In this document: positions 6,061-13,636 of the stretch, one piece after another
Numbering within the stretch: the stretch's first letter is position 1
How the letters are laid out: each line of letters starts with the position of its first letter
Assembly (NCBI GenBank): GCA_023392575.1
Contig: JAEVYV010000284.1
Span: 1 to 19,122, forward strand
Source of the DNA: Bacteroidota bacterium
GTDB lineage: Bacteria; Bacteroidota; Bacteroidia; Chitinophagales; Chitinophagaceae
Reading direction: 5' to 3'
DNA: 19,122 bases
Notes under the pieces: generated by a model
Told to the model about the DNA's origin: nothing
Seen by the model: only the letters and a program-made list of their open reading frames with translations
Databases searched by the model: none
Translations under genes and position numbers: made by a program

Positions 6061-8850
6061 ATGATAAAAGCCATCGCTTGCTGCACCCTGTTTTTGTTTG
6101 CCCAAATTGCGGCTTCTGCACAAGGAAGCATCAAAGGAAAGCTGATTGATTCTCTTTCCAAAAACCCTTTGGGCCTGGCCACAGTCACGGTTTTTCATGC
6201 CACCGACACCAGTTTGATTACCTACCGGCTGAGTAGCCCGGACGGCGAGTTTAAAGTACCCGGACTTCCGCTGAACAAAGAGCTTCGGGCCGTTATTTCC
6301 TATTCGGGATACGATGCGTACCGAAAAGAGTTTACCCTTACGGACGAAACCGTTCTGGACTGGGGAAGCATCAGCCTGGTCCCTGTTTCCAAATCGCTGG
6401 ACGAAGTTTTGGTTATTGCCGAACGACCACCTGTAACCGTAAGAAAAGACACGATTGAGTTCAACGCTTCTTCCTTTAAAACCCTGCCCACCTCGCTGGT
6501 GGAAGACCTGCTGAAAAAATTACCCGGCGTGCAGGTGGATCGCGACGGCAACATTACGGCCAATGGCCGCAGGGTGAACCGCATTATGGTGGACGGCAAA
6601 TCGTTCTTTGGCGACGATCCCAAAATGGCCACCCGAAATCTGCCGGCCAATGTGATCGACAAAATTCAGGTGACGGACGACAAGGACGAAGCGGCCCGCA
6701 ACTCGGACGGCGATTTAACCAACCTGGGTCAGGTGATCAACCTGACCCTTAAAAAAGGTGTGAAGAAAGGCTGGTTTGGAAAACTGTATGGCGGCGCCGG
6801 CACAAAGGACCGTTATGAAGTGGGCGGCATTGCCAATATTTACCGCGACACCATGCAACTGAGTGTTTTGGGCTTTAGCAACAACGTAAACCGCAGCGGG
6901 TTTTCCATGAAAGAAGTACAGGACCTGGGCGGGTTTAACCGCAGCGGGTATAATTCCATGATGATTAGCAACAGGGGCGGCGGCCAAAGCGGCTTTGCCC
7001 TGAACGGGATTTCGTTTGGCGGCACCGATGCCGGCATTGCCCGGGCCAGCGGCGCCGGATTCAACCTAAACCACGCACCCAATAGAAAAAAATCCTTTTT
7101 TCTGCAATACTTCTTTGGCAACACCAAAAACCATGTATGGCAGAACCACAATGCGCAGCAGTTTATCAATGACACAACCGTCAACACCCGGACCAACACC
7201 ATTTCCGACCGCATGGCGTTTACCCACAACGCCGGCGCCGGCGCTAATTTGAAACCGGATTCATTGACCGATCTGAATTTCAAGGCCAATTACGCCTATT
7301 CCAGCACCGATGAAAACGTGCAGGCCCGGATTCGGGTGGACAACAACAAAACCGGCCCGCTCAGCACGGGCCAGGGTGATCAGTTCAACAATTTTTACAA
7401 CCACAACTACAACCACAACCTGTTCCTCACCCGCCGGTTCCGGGCCAAAAAAGGAAGAACCCTAAACATTGTCCACTTCCTGAACCACTCAAAAAACCTG
7501 CAGCGCTACATCACCGAATCCAATTACCAATACTATTATCCCGGCTTTGAAGACCGGTTCTTTGATCAACTAAGAAGGCAGGAAGTGCCTGCCTGGTCGG
7601 TCAATACCAGCGCCAATTTTGCCGAACCGCTGTCCAAAAACCTGACGCTGCGTTTCAACAACCGCTACGAGTTTGTAAAAGACCAGCAAGACATCGGAAT
7701 TTACGATGGCGTCAACTCCAAATACGAGGTACGCAACGAAGCCAAGAGCAGTGGTTTTGAACGAACCCAAAACCGTTTCAATACCAACCTGGCCTTGTCG
7801 TATAAAATCAAAAAACTAACGCTGACGGCTGGCATCAACGGACTGTGGCAGGGCATTCACAACGAATTCAAAAACATTGCCCAGCCAATCAACCACGACC
7901 TGTTCAACATTTTGCCCAGCTTTTCCTTAAACTGGAAACAGCTCTCGGCCAATTACAGCCAAAACGTGGCGGCACCGTCCATCAGCTACCTGATTCCGGT
8001 GCCCGACAGCACCAATCCGTTTTACATCCGCCATGGCAATCCGTATTTAAAACCGTCCATGCGCAGGTCTTTTTACATCAGCAATTTCAATTTCTTTCAG
8101 GCCAGCGGCACCAGTTATAATTTTTACCTCAACGGAAGCTTTACCGACAATGACGTGGTCATGAGCCGCACCGTAGACGCCAACGGCCTGCAGTCGGCGG
8201 TTCCGATGAATGCCGATGGAAGCATTAATTTCAACGCCGGGGTGGGTTTTGGCAAAGAATACAAGAACAAACAAAAATTCATTTTCAACTTCCGCATCAA
8301 TCCTTATTTCAATTTCGACCGGAGGAAACTGATCGTGAACAAAAACGTAAGTACGGCCACCAACTTCAACTTCGGGCCCAATTTTACTATGGGCCTCAAC
8401 TGGAACGACGTACTTGAATTCCGTCCGCAATACAGTCCGAGCATTAGCCGCACCAGCTATACCGATCCTTCTTTTAAAAACATAAAAGCAGTGACGCATT
8501 CTGTGGAGGGAGAACTGATCCTGCGCTGGCCCAAAAAGCTGGTTTGGGAAACCAATATTGCCTACCGCTCCACCGATCAGGTAGCACCGGGATTGCCCAA
8601 GGAAAACGTGTTGTGGAACGCAGGTGTGACCTTAATGATGCTGAAAGGCGATGCCGGTTTGCTGAAACTGGGTGTGTTTGATCTGTTGAACCGCAATAAC
8701 GGCTTGTTTCGCTACACCAACCAAAACCAGATCATTGACAACGAAACCAATGTGTTGAAGCGTTTTGCCTCGCTTTCCTTTACCTACAACATCCGCAACA
8801 TGGGCGCCTCCAAAAAAGTGGGCGGAAGAGACCGGCTGTTTTTGTTTTAA
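6061..8850 (+). CDS. TonB-dependent receptor-like outer membrane protein (OMP_b-brl_3 type)
   Basis: The start at 6061 begins with a signal peptide (MIKAIACCTLFLFAQIAASA, cleavage before QGS) and gives 929 residues. The same frame is open to 5836, but that extension would overlap the opposite small gene and bury the signal peptide. Domain order: carboxypeptidase-regulatory-like beta-sandwich, residues about 22-108 (GSIKGKLIDSLSKNPLGLAT, DGEFKVPGLP); TonB plug, about 112-235 (LDEVLVIAE, LLKKLPGVQVDRDGNIT, VMVDGK-like IMVDGKSFFGDD); then a 22-strand-type barrel rich in N, Y and F. There is no SusC signature or partner SusD, so a SusCD glycan system is not indicated. The ligand is unknown. It has its own terminator directly downstream. 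Confidence 0.9.
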   Translation: MIKAIACCTLFLFAQIAASAQGSIKGKLIDSLSKNPLGLATVTVFHATDTSLITYRLSSPDGEFKVPGLPLNKELRAVISYSGYDAYRKEFTLTDETVLDWGSISLVPVSKSLDEVLVIAERPPVTVRKDTIEFNASSFKTLPTSLVEDLLKKLPGVQVDRDGNITANGRRVNRIMVDGKSFFGDDPKMATRNLPANVIDKIQVTDDKDEAARNSDGDLTNLGQVINLTLKKGVKKGWFGKLYGGAGTKDRYEVGGIANIYRDTMQLSVLGFSNNVNRSGFSMKEVQDLGGFNRSGYNSMMISNRGGGQSGFALNGISFGGTDAGIARASGAGFNLNHAPNRKKSFFLQYFFGNTKNHVWQNHNAQQFINDTTVNTRTNTISDRMAFTHNAGAGANLKPDSLTDLNFKANYAYSSTDENVQARIRVDNNKTGPLSTGQGDQFNNFYNHNYNHNLFLTRRFRAKKGRTLNIVHFLNHSKNLQRYITESNYQYYYPGFEDRFFDQLRRQEVPAWSVNTSANFAEPLSKNLTLRFNNRYEFVKDQQDIGIYDGVNSKYEVRNEAKSSGFERTQNRFNTNLALSYKIKKLTLTAGINGLWQGIHNEFKNIAQPINHDLFNILPSFSLNWKQLSANYSQNVAAPSISYLIPVPDSTNPFYIRHGNPYLKPSMRRSFYISNFNFFQASGTSYNFYLNGSFTDNDVVMSRTVDANGLQSAVPMNADGSINFNAGVGFGKEYKNKQKFIFNFRINPYFNFDRRKLIVNKNVSTATNFNFGPNFTMGLNWNDVLEFRPQYSPSISRTSYTDPSFKNIKAVTHSVEGELILRWPKKLVWETNIAYRSTDQVAPGLPKENVLWNAGVTLMMLKGDAGLLKLGVFDLLNRNNGLFRYTNQNQIIDNETNVLKRFASLSFTYNIRNMGASKKVGGRDRLFLF

Positions 8851-8892
8851 TACCCCGACTCTCAAAGGAATATCAAGCCACTGAATGGATCC

Positions 8893-8923
8893 AACCCTCA
8901 ACTGTAACAAGTTGAGGGTTTTT
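8893..8923 (+). terminator. Intrinsic terminator of the TonB-dependent receptor
   Basis: AACCCTCAACT (8893-8903) pairs perfectly with AGTTGAGGGTT (8910-8920) around a 6-nt loop and runs into TTTTT (8919-8923). It lies 43 nt after the receptor stop codon and before the convergent gene that ends at 8975. The minus strand lacks a T-run, so it serves mainly the receptor. Confidence 0.9.
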
Positions 8924-8974
8924 GTATTAACGAAGGATTGCACCAGGCAATCACCCCTTAGGATCGGGGTTTGT

Positions 8975-9745
8975 TTAAAACTTCTCCGCAACCCCCAGTC
9001 CAAACAAGGCAAAATCGTACTTGGCGGGGTCTTGGGAATCAAACTGCTTCAGATGTGCGGTCAGCTCCAAAGCCGTAAGCCAATCCACTTGCTTGCGGCC
9101 GATCAGCCCAAAGCGTTTGGCCACCCTGGCCACATGCACGTCAATGGGGCAAATTAATTGCGCAGGCGAAATGTTCTTCCAAATGCCAAAGTCCACGCCT
9201 TTATCATCGCTTCGCACCATCCAGCGCAAAAACATATTCAACCGCTTGCAGGTAGAACCTCTTTCCGGTGTGGCAATGTGTTTTTTTGTTCGGGCCGGGG
9301 CATCGGGCAGGGAGAAAAAATAATGATGAAACCCGATCAAAGCATTTTCAATGTTGGCATCACCCGGCTGCATCCATTGGCTGAAGGCCGTTTCCAGCGA
9401 TTCGTTTTTGGAATAATGATGGTGCAGCCACTCAATGAAATATAATAGATCGGTCGCGTTGAAGGTGCGGTGCTTGAATGCGGTTAATCTTTTTAAGCCT
9501 TCGGGAGTAGGGTGAAGACAAAAATCATGCGGCGCATTGTCCATCAGTTGCATCAGTTCTTTGGTTTTATTGATGATGATGGCGCGGTTGCCCCAGGCAA
9601 AAACAGCGGCAAAAAAGCCAGCGATCTCGATGTCCTGCTTTTTGGTGAAGCGGTGCGGAATGCACACAGGATCCGCTTCTATAAAAGAAGGCCGGTTGTA
9701 CTCTTCCACTTTTTTCTCCAGAAAGTCTTTCAGCTTGTGGTTCAC
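8975..9745 (-). CDS. TIGR02757 (DUF2400) family protein
   Basis: The 256-residue protein matches the features I know of this family: DPVCIPHRF near residue 25, ATPERGSTCKRLNMFLRWMVR near 158-178, GVDFGIWKNI near 184-192, and PIDVHVARVAKRFGL at 200-214. The last segment resembles the VDTHVxRVxxRxGL helix of HhH-GPD DNA glycosylases, where the Asp (here D202) is catalytic. I do not see the glycosylase's helix-hairpin-helix LPGVGxKTA loop or its iron-sulfur cysteines. The function is unproven. It follows the gene at 9756-10478 with only 10 nt between, so co-transcription is likely. Confidence 0.85.
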   Translation of the reverse strand: MNHKLKDFLEKKVEEYNRPSFIEADPVCIPHRFTKKQDIEIAGFFAAVFAWGNRAIIINKTKELMQLMDNAPHDFCLHPTPEGLKRLTAFKHRTFNATDLLYFIEWLHHHYSKNESLETAFSQWMQPGDANIENALIGFHHYFFSLPDAPARTKKHIATPERGSTCKRLNMFLRWMVRSDDKGVDFGIWKNISPAQLICPIDVHVARVAKRFGLIGRKQVDWLTALELTAHLKQFDSQDPAKYDFALFGLGVAEKF

Positions 9746-9755
9746 GGCAAAAACT

Positions 9756-10478
9756 TTAGTAGGGCTGCAGCAGCGTTACTTGCTGCCGGCGCAAATACTC
9801 CAGCAAGTAGGGGTAGTGATCGTCGCCGGTAAGAACCACAAGGGTTTTGCCCGGATATTGTTCCAGAAGGGCGGCCAACCTTTGCTGCATTTTTTTGTTT
9901 CGTTCCGCATAAAACCTAGGCAATTCGGCATAATCACTTCCCTGCAACTGCAGGTTCAGACAGTCGTAATACACTTTGGTTAAGATGGCATCGCTGCTGC
10001 GCAAAATGCCCTTCAGCGAGTTGTTTTTTAAAATTGTCAGCCGCTCGTCCACATAGCCCTGGCAGCGTTTTAGCCGGGTAGTGTATACGGTGTCGCCCTG
10101 CAGCAATTGTTCCAGTGCTTTGATTCGGGATTGCTCTTTCCAGTAACCCTCCGGAATGGGTTTGCCTTCCAGCTCTTCGCCCAGCCAGTCAAAACCAGCA
10201 ATGGTGGCCGTTGGAAACCAATACCGCATCATCCACATTTCATACGGGTAGTTCTTTTTTAAATAGGCGGTATCGGAAGCTATGTCTTCCGTTCTTATCT
10301 CCACTGCCACCACATCGGGGTGCAACCTTGCTACGGCCGTCTTCAGCGAATCGTAATTGTACCGGTGATTGGACTTGTGCAATCCGTGCAGGGTGGGAAT
10401 GAGGCAAACCTTGGTTTGTGCCAGGGCGGCCACAGAAAAACAAAGAGCCAACACGGTGCTTAAAAATCGTTTGTTCAT
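9756..10478 (-). CDS. Secreted protein of uncertain family (TraB/ChaN/EreA-like features)
   Basis: I choose MNKRFLSTVLALCFSVAALA (10478) as the start because it begins a clear signal peptide. An ATG 5 codons earlier is possible. The mature protein is about 220 residues. Near its N-terminus is VCLIPTLHGLHKSN, followed by a strand LHPDVVAVEIRTEDI. Near the C-terminus is KTLVVLTGDDHYPYLLEYL. This order (an early histidine motif, a DVVAVE strand, and a late strand-G-D/x-x-H motif) recalls the TraB/PrgY, ChaN and EreA group, in which these residues form an active or metal/heme site. I cannot confirm it. It sits between an alpha/beta hydrolase gene (39 nt upstream) and the TIGR02757 gene (10 nt downstream). 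Confidence 0.7.
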   Translation of the reverse strand: MNKRFLSTVLALCFSVAALAQTKVCLIPTLHGLHKSNHRYNYDSLKTAVARLHPDVVAVEIRTEDIASDTAYLKKNYPYEMWMMRYWFPTATIAGFDWLGEELEGKPIPEGYWKEQSRIKALEQLLQGDTVYTTRLKRCQGYVDERLTILKNNSLKGILRSSDAILTKVYYDCLNLQLQGSDYAELPRFYAERNKKMQQRLAALLEQYPGKTLVVLTGDDHYPYLLEYLRRQQVTLLQPY

Positions 10479-10517
10479 ATTGTAAGGCAGCAAAGCTACC
10501 GCGGTCTTTGAAATCCT

Positions 10518-11432
10518 TTATTTTAATTCAGACATAAAACCGAGGATCTTTTCGGCAAACCACTGGGGTTCTTCCTGGAAAGGCGCATGCCCGCCGATGT
10601 AGTGCACCACGGTTTGGTGGGGAAAACGAAAGCTTTTGTAATGCTCGGGACCAATGGCATAATCCCTATCGCCGGTCATGACCAGCACCGGGCAGCGAAT
10701 GGCGGCGGTGAGGGGGGTAAAATCCTTTCGGTATTCGGCCATATCCCAAACCTTATTGGCGTACTCACGGTTGAATTTGCCAATGGCAAACGTGACCGAA
10801 TCGCTGTACTGCTTTTCGTACGCATTGCGGAACATCAGCTTGTACCAGAGGTTTTTTTCCGTTAGTTTCTGGTGCACCTTTCCAACCCGCTCCATGAGCG
10901 GCGTGTCACTGTTCCAAAGAGTTGTTGAATCTTTGATGCCGAGTTCTTTCAACCCAAATTCCAGATGGCTGTTCATGGACGCCTCCAGGTTTAAAGTGCC
11001 ATGGATCATCAGCAAAGCGCTGACCGATTGGGGGTAATCGTGTGCATAGCCGGTAATGAGCAGGCCGCCAAAGGAGTGGCCCATTACCGCCCACTGCTTG
11101 AAACCCAAAGCCGCTCTTAATTCCTCCATGTCCTTTTCCATCCGCTGCAAGGAATAATCACCGTTGGGGGCCGAAGCGGAGCGGCCGCTGCCTCTTTGAT
11201 CAAAATAAACCATCTTCATTTGTTGCTCGATCAGCGGAGCCGCGGCCATGGCTTCAAAATAATAGCTGGTGGAGCCGGGACCGCCGTGGACAAAAACACA
11301 GGGCCGGCCCTGGCCCGCCACCCGCACATAAAGTTTTACCTGATCGGAAGTGGTGAAATAAAACGTGGAGTCTTTTGCAAACGCACTGAAGAAAAGTACA
11401 CTGGTTAAAAAAAGGAAAACTGTTTTTTTCAT
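10518..11432 (-). CDS. Secreted alpha/beta hydrolase, proline iminopeptidase-like (S33)
   Basis: The 304 residues start with a signal peptide (MKKTVFLFLTSVLFFSAFA). The fold motifs are in order. The oxyanion motif HGGPG lies at 49-53. MVYFDQRGSGRSASAP at 74-89 is typical of proline iminopeptidases and related S33 hydrolases. The nucleophile elbow GHSFGG carries S120. The acid is in VMTGDRDYAIG (D257 more likely than D255), and the histidine is H282 in YIGGHAPFQEEP. Export is to the periplasm or beyond. Substrates of this group include N-terminal prolyl peptides, esters and lactones, so the exact reaction is open. It is probably the first gene of a unit with the two genes downstream. A terminator separates it from the gene at 11573-12712. 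Confidence 0.9.
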   Translation of the reverse strand: MKKTVFLFLTSVLFFSAFAKDSTFYFTTSDQVKLYVRVAGQGRPCVFVHGGPGSTSYYFEAMAAAPLIEQQMKMVYFDQRGSGRSASAPNGDYSLQRMEKDMEELRAALGFKQWAVMGHSFGGLLITGYAHDYPQSVSALLMIHGTLNLEASMNSHLEFGLKELGIKDSTTLWNSDTPLMERVGKVHQKLTEKNLWYKLMFRNAYEKQYSDSVTFAIGKFNREYANKVWDMAEYRKDFTPLTAAIRCPVLVMTGDRDYAIGPEHYKSFRFPHQTVVHYIGGHAPFQEEPQWFAEKILGFMSELK

Positions 11433-11497
11433 TGTTCGGTGTTGTGTTGTATCTGACTAAAGAAAAGCCCTGTTGGTTACAGCGCCGGAAAAAAAAA

Positions 11498-11551
11498 CTT
11501 CATGCAAAGAAAGCCGGGTAGTGTGTGCCTGCACGGTTTCTTTGCATGAAG
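11498..11551 (-). terminator. Leftward intrinsic terminator after the cystathionine enzyme gene
   Basis: CTTCATGCAAAGAAA (11498-11512) pairs perfectly over 15 bp with TTTCTTTGCATGAAG (11537-11551). After one bulged base the stem continues for three more pairs. On the plus strand nine A residues precede it (11489-11497), which is a nine-U tail for leftward transcription. It therefore ends the transcript of the gene at 11573-12712. Confidence 0.92.
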
Positions 11552-11572
11552 GAAAGAACAGGAAAGACGCTA

Positions 11573-12712
11573 TCAACCAATGGCCTGATCCAGGTCTTCA
11601 ATCAGGTCTTCCACATCTTCTATACCCACGCTCAAGCGGATCAAGGAATCGGTCAGTCCGTTTTTAATTCTTTCTTCCCTGGGGATGGAAGCATGGGTCA
11701 TGGACGCCGGGTGGTTGATCAGCGATTCCACGCCACCTAAGCTTTCCGCCAGAGCAAATAATTTAGTGGAGGACAAAACTTTTTTGGCGGTTTCCACACT
11801 ATCGTCTTTTAGGGTAAAACTCATCATTCCGCCAAAATCACGCATTTGGTTTTTGGCAATGGCAAAATTGGGGTGATCTTCAAACCCGCACCAGTATACT
11901 TTGCCCACCTTGGGATGGCTGCGCAGGTGATGGGCTATTTTTTTTCCGTTCTCACAATGACGCTGCATGCGCACATGCAGGGTTTTAATGCCCCGCAGCA
12001 CCAAAAAGCAATCCTGCGGACCGGGCACAGCCCCGCAGCTTTTCTGGATAAAATACAACTGCTCTCTAAGCGCCGGATCGTTCAGCATCAGTCCGCCCTG
12101 GATCACATCGCTGTGGCCGCCCAGGTATTTGGTAACCGAATGCATCACAATATCGGCTCCCAAATCCAGCGGATTTTGCAGGTAGGGAGTGGCAAAGGTA
12201 TTGTCCACGCAAAGCAGGGCCTTGGCTTCTTTGGCAATAGCCGCCACGGCTGCAATGTCCACGATGTTCATTAAAGGATTGGTTGGGGTTTCCACCCATA
12301 CCAGCTTTGTGTTCGGGTTGATGTATTGTTTTACGGTGCCGGCATCGTGCATGTCAATGAAATGAAACCGGATGCCCATCTTTTCATAGATTTTGGTAAA
12401 CAACCGGTAGGTTCCGCCATACAAATCGCTTCCGGTAATGACTTCGTCACCGGGTTGCAACAACCTCATCACCGCGTCGGTTGCCGCCACTCCGCTGCTG
12501 AAGGCCAGCCCGAAGCGGCCGTTTTCTATTGCCGCAAACGCTGCTTCCAGGGCCGTTCTTGTGGGGTTTTGGCTGCGGGCATATTCATATCCCTTATGCT
12601 GGCCAGGCGCCTGCTGTACATAGGTTGAGGTTTGATAAATGGGCGTCATGATGGCTCCTGTAGAAGGATCGGGCTCCACACCGGCGTGAATGAATTTTGT
12701 TCCAAGTTTCAT
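11573..12712 (-). CDS. Cystathionine gamma-synthase / gamma-lyase (PLP, Cys/Met metabolism)
   Basis: At 379 residues the length is normal for the family. Signature features are YEYARSQNPTR (43-53, phosphate-contacting Tyr and Arg from the neighbouring subunit), SSGVAATDAV, GSDLYGGTYRLF (Tyr stacking on the PLP ring), CVDNTFATPYLQNPL with D170, and the Schiff-base lysine K195 in HSVTKYLGGHSD. The tail contains LAESLGGVESLINHPASMTH. These enzymes act in the cytoplasm, either forming cystathionine from an activated homoserine and cysteine or cleaving it. Sequence reading alone does not separate synthase (metB) from lyase. It appears monocistronic: a strong terminator follows and a 398-nt divergent gap precedes. 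Confidence 0.92.
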   Translation of the reverse strand: MKLGTKFIHAGVEPDPSTGAIMTPIYQTSTYVQQAPGQHKGYEYARSQNPTRTALEAAFAAIENGRFGLAFSSGVAATDAVMRLLQPGDEVITGSDLYGGTYRLFTKIYEKMGIRFHFIDMHDAGTVKQYINPNTKLVWVETPTNPLMNIVDIAAVAAIAKEAKALLCVDNTFATPYLQNPLDLGADIVMHSVTKYLGGHSDVIQGGLMLNDPALREQLYFIQKSCGAVPGPQDCFLVLRGIKTLHVRMQRHCENGKKIAHHLRSHPKVGKVYWCGFEDHPNFAIAKNQMRDFGGMMSFTLKDDSVETAKKVLSSTKLFALAESLGGVESLINHPASMTHASIPREERIKNGLTDSLIRLSVGIEDVEDLIEDLDQAIG

Positions 12713-13110
12713 ATAGTTGATTTAGTACCTGCAAAGATGTAGAATAATAGCCATTGAAGGCATGGGCGGAACCACGCAGGACGGACAGCAAAGAGCAAGC
12801 GGATTCATGATTGATTTTTGGAAACAAAGAAGATGCACAACCGAAATTTAGATTAGGGTTTGCATCAGCTTTCCGTTCATCAGCCGGATTTCCAGTTTAA
12901 CAATAGCTTAACCGTCAAAATGTAACAGGCTCTCAAGCGTTTCATAAGCGAAAAATCGCCTTTCGCCATTGCTTTTTTGCAGTTCAGAAAAAATCACAAT
13001 TCCTTTACGTACGACATCAAAAAACCCTTGCGCCGCTGGCGTAGAATCGCTTGACGAAAAACTTCGTACCATCTACCTTCACACCATCGTTTAAATCAAA
13101 ACCTTTTACC
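12713..13110. other. Divergent intergenic region
   Basis: About 400 nt separate the cystathionine enzyme gene (-) and the PepSY-like gene (+). An imperfect leftward -7 element (CATCTTTG on the minus strand) lies just upstream of the former. GCGAAA (12948-12953) and TTTCGC (12961-12966) form a 6-bp inverted repeat with a 7-nt loop. Otherwise I see no coding sequence with good character and no riboswitch-like fold. Confidence 0.35.
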
Positions 13111-13545
13111 ATGAAAAAGATATTGGCTCTTACCGCAGCAGCATTTTTACTTACCTCAGCTTCCTTTGCCGCCGATCCCAATCAAAAAGTTTTAACGGCG
13201 TTTCAAAAAACATTCCAGCAAATCAAAAATGTGAGCTGGCTGGACGTTAATGATAACTACGAAGCCACCTTTAACCAAAACAACATTACTTACCGCATCC
13301 TATACGATCAGGAAGGAAATGTGGTGGAAAGTATTCGCTATTACTACGCCCCTAACCTGCCCATATTTATTCAGGCCAAGCTGGCCAAGAAATACGATGG
13401 CAAAAAAGTTTTTGGCGTTACCGAACTGACCACCCAAAACGACGTGATTTACTACATCATTTTGGAAGACAGTAAGACCTGGACCCATGTTCAGTCCGAT
13501 GCTTTTGGCAACATGTTCACCGAAAAAAAACTGAAAAAAGCCTAG
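13111..13545 (+). CDS. Secreted PepSY-like / BLIP-like small protein
   Basis: I start at MKKILALTAAAFLLTSASFA (13111), a clear signal peptide. The frame opens at 13051, but the extra 20 residues would mask that peptide. The mature protein is about 124 residues. It has NVSWLDVNDNYEATFNQNNI followed by YRILYDQEGNVVESIRYY, the pattern of Bacteroidota periplasmic PepSY-like (PF11396-type) proteins, in which a short strand-turn motif repeats. A second, similar half follows (YDGKKVFGVTELTTQNDVIY, TWTHVQSDAFGNM). The function of such proteins is unknown. Some are induced in envelope stress or act as inhibitors. It converges on asnB, and its probable terminator lies within asnB. Confidence 0.82.
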   Translation: MKKILALTAAAFLLTSASFAADPNQKVLTAFQKTFQQIKNVSWLDVNDNYEATFNQNNITYRILYDQEGNVVESIRYYYAPNLPIFIQAKLAKKYDGKKVFGVTELTTQNDVIYYIILEDSKTWTHVQSDAFGNMFTEKKLKKA

Positions 13546-13636
13546 CGGAGCGTGGAGGCAACACAACCGGTACGCGGTGCCCCGAGGGCCTGTGTACTCT
13601 TTCCCCTACTGATTGAAAAGCACCCGTGGGCCTGTA

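Noticed and set aside
7844..8850. SusC/SusD-type glycan uptake locus
   Set aside because: The receptor lacks SusC hallmarks, and no SusD-like lipoprotein or glycoside hydrolase is adjacent.
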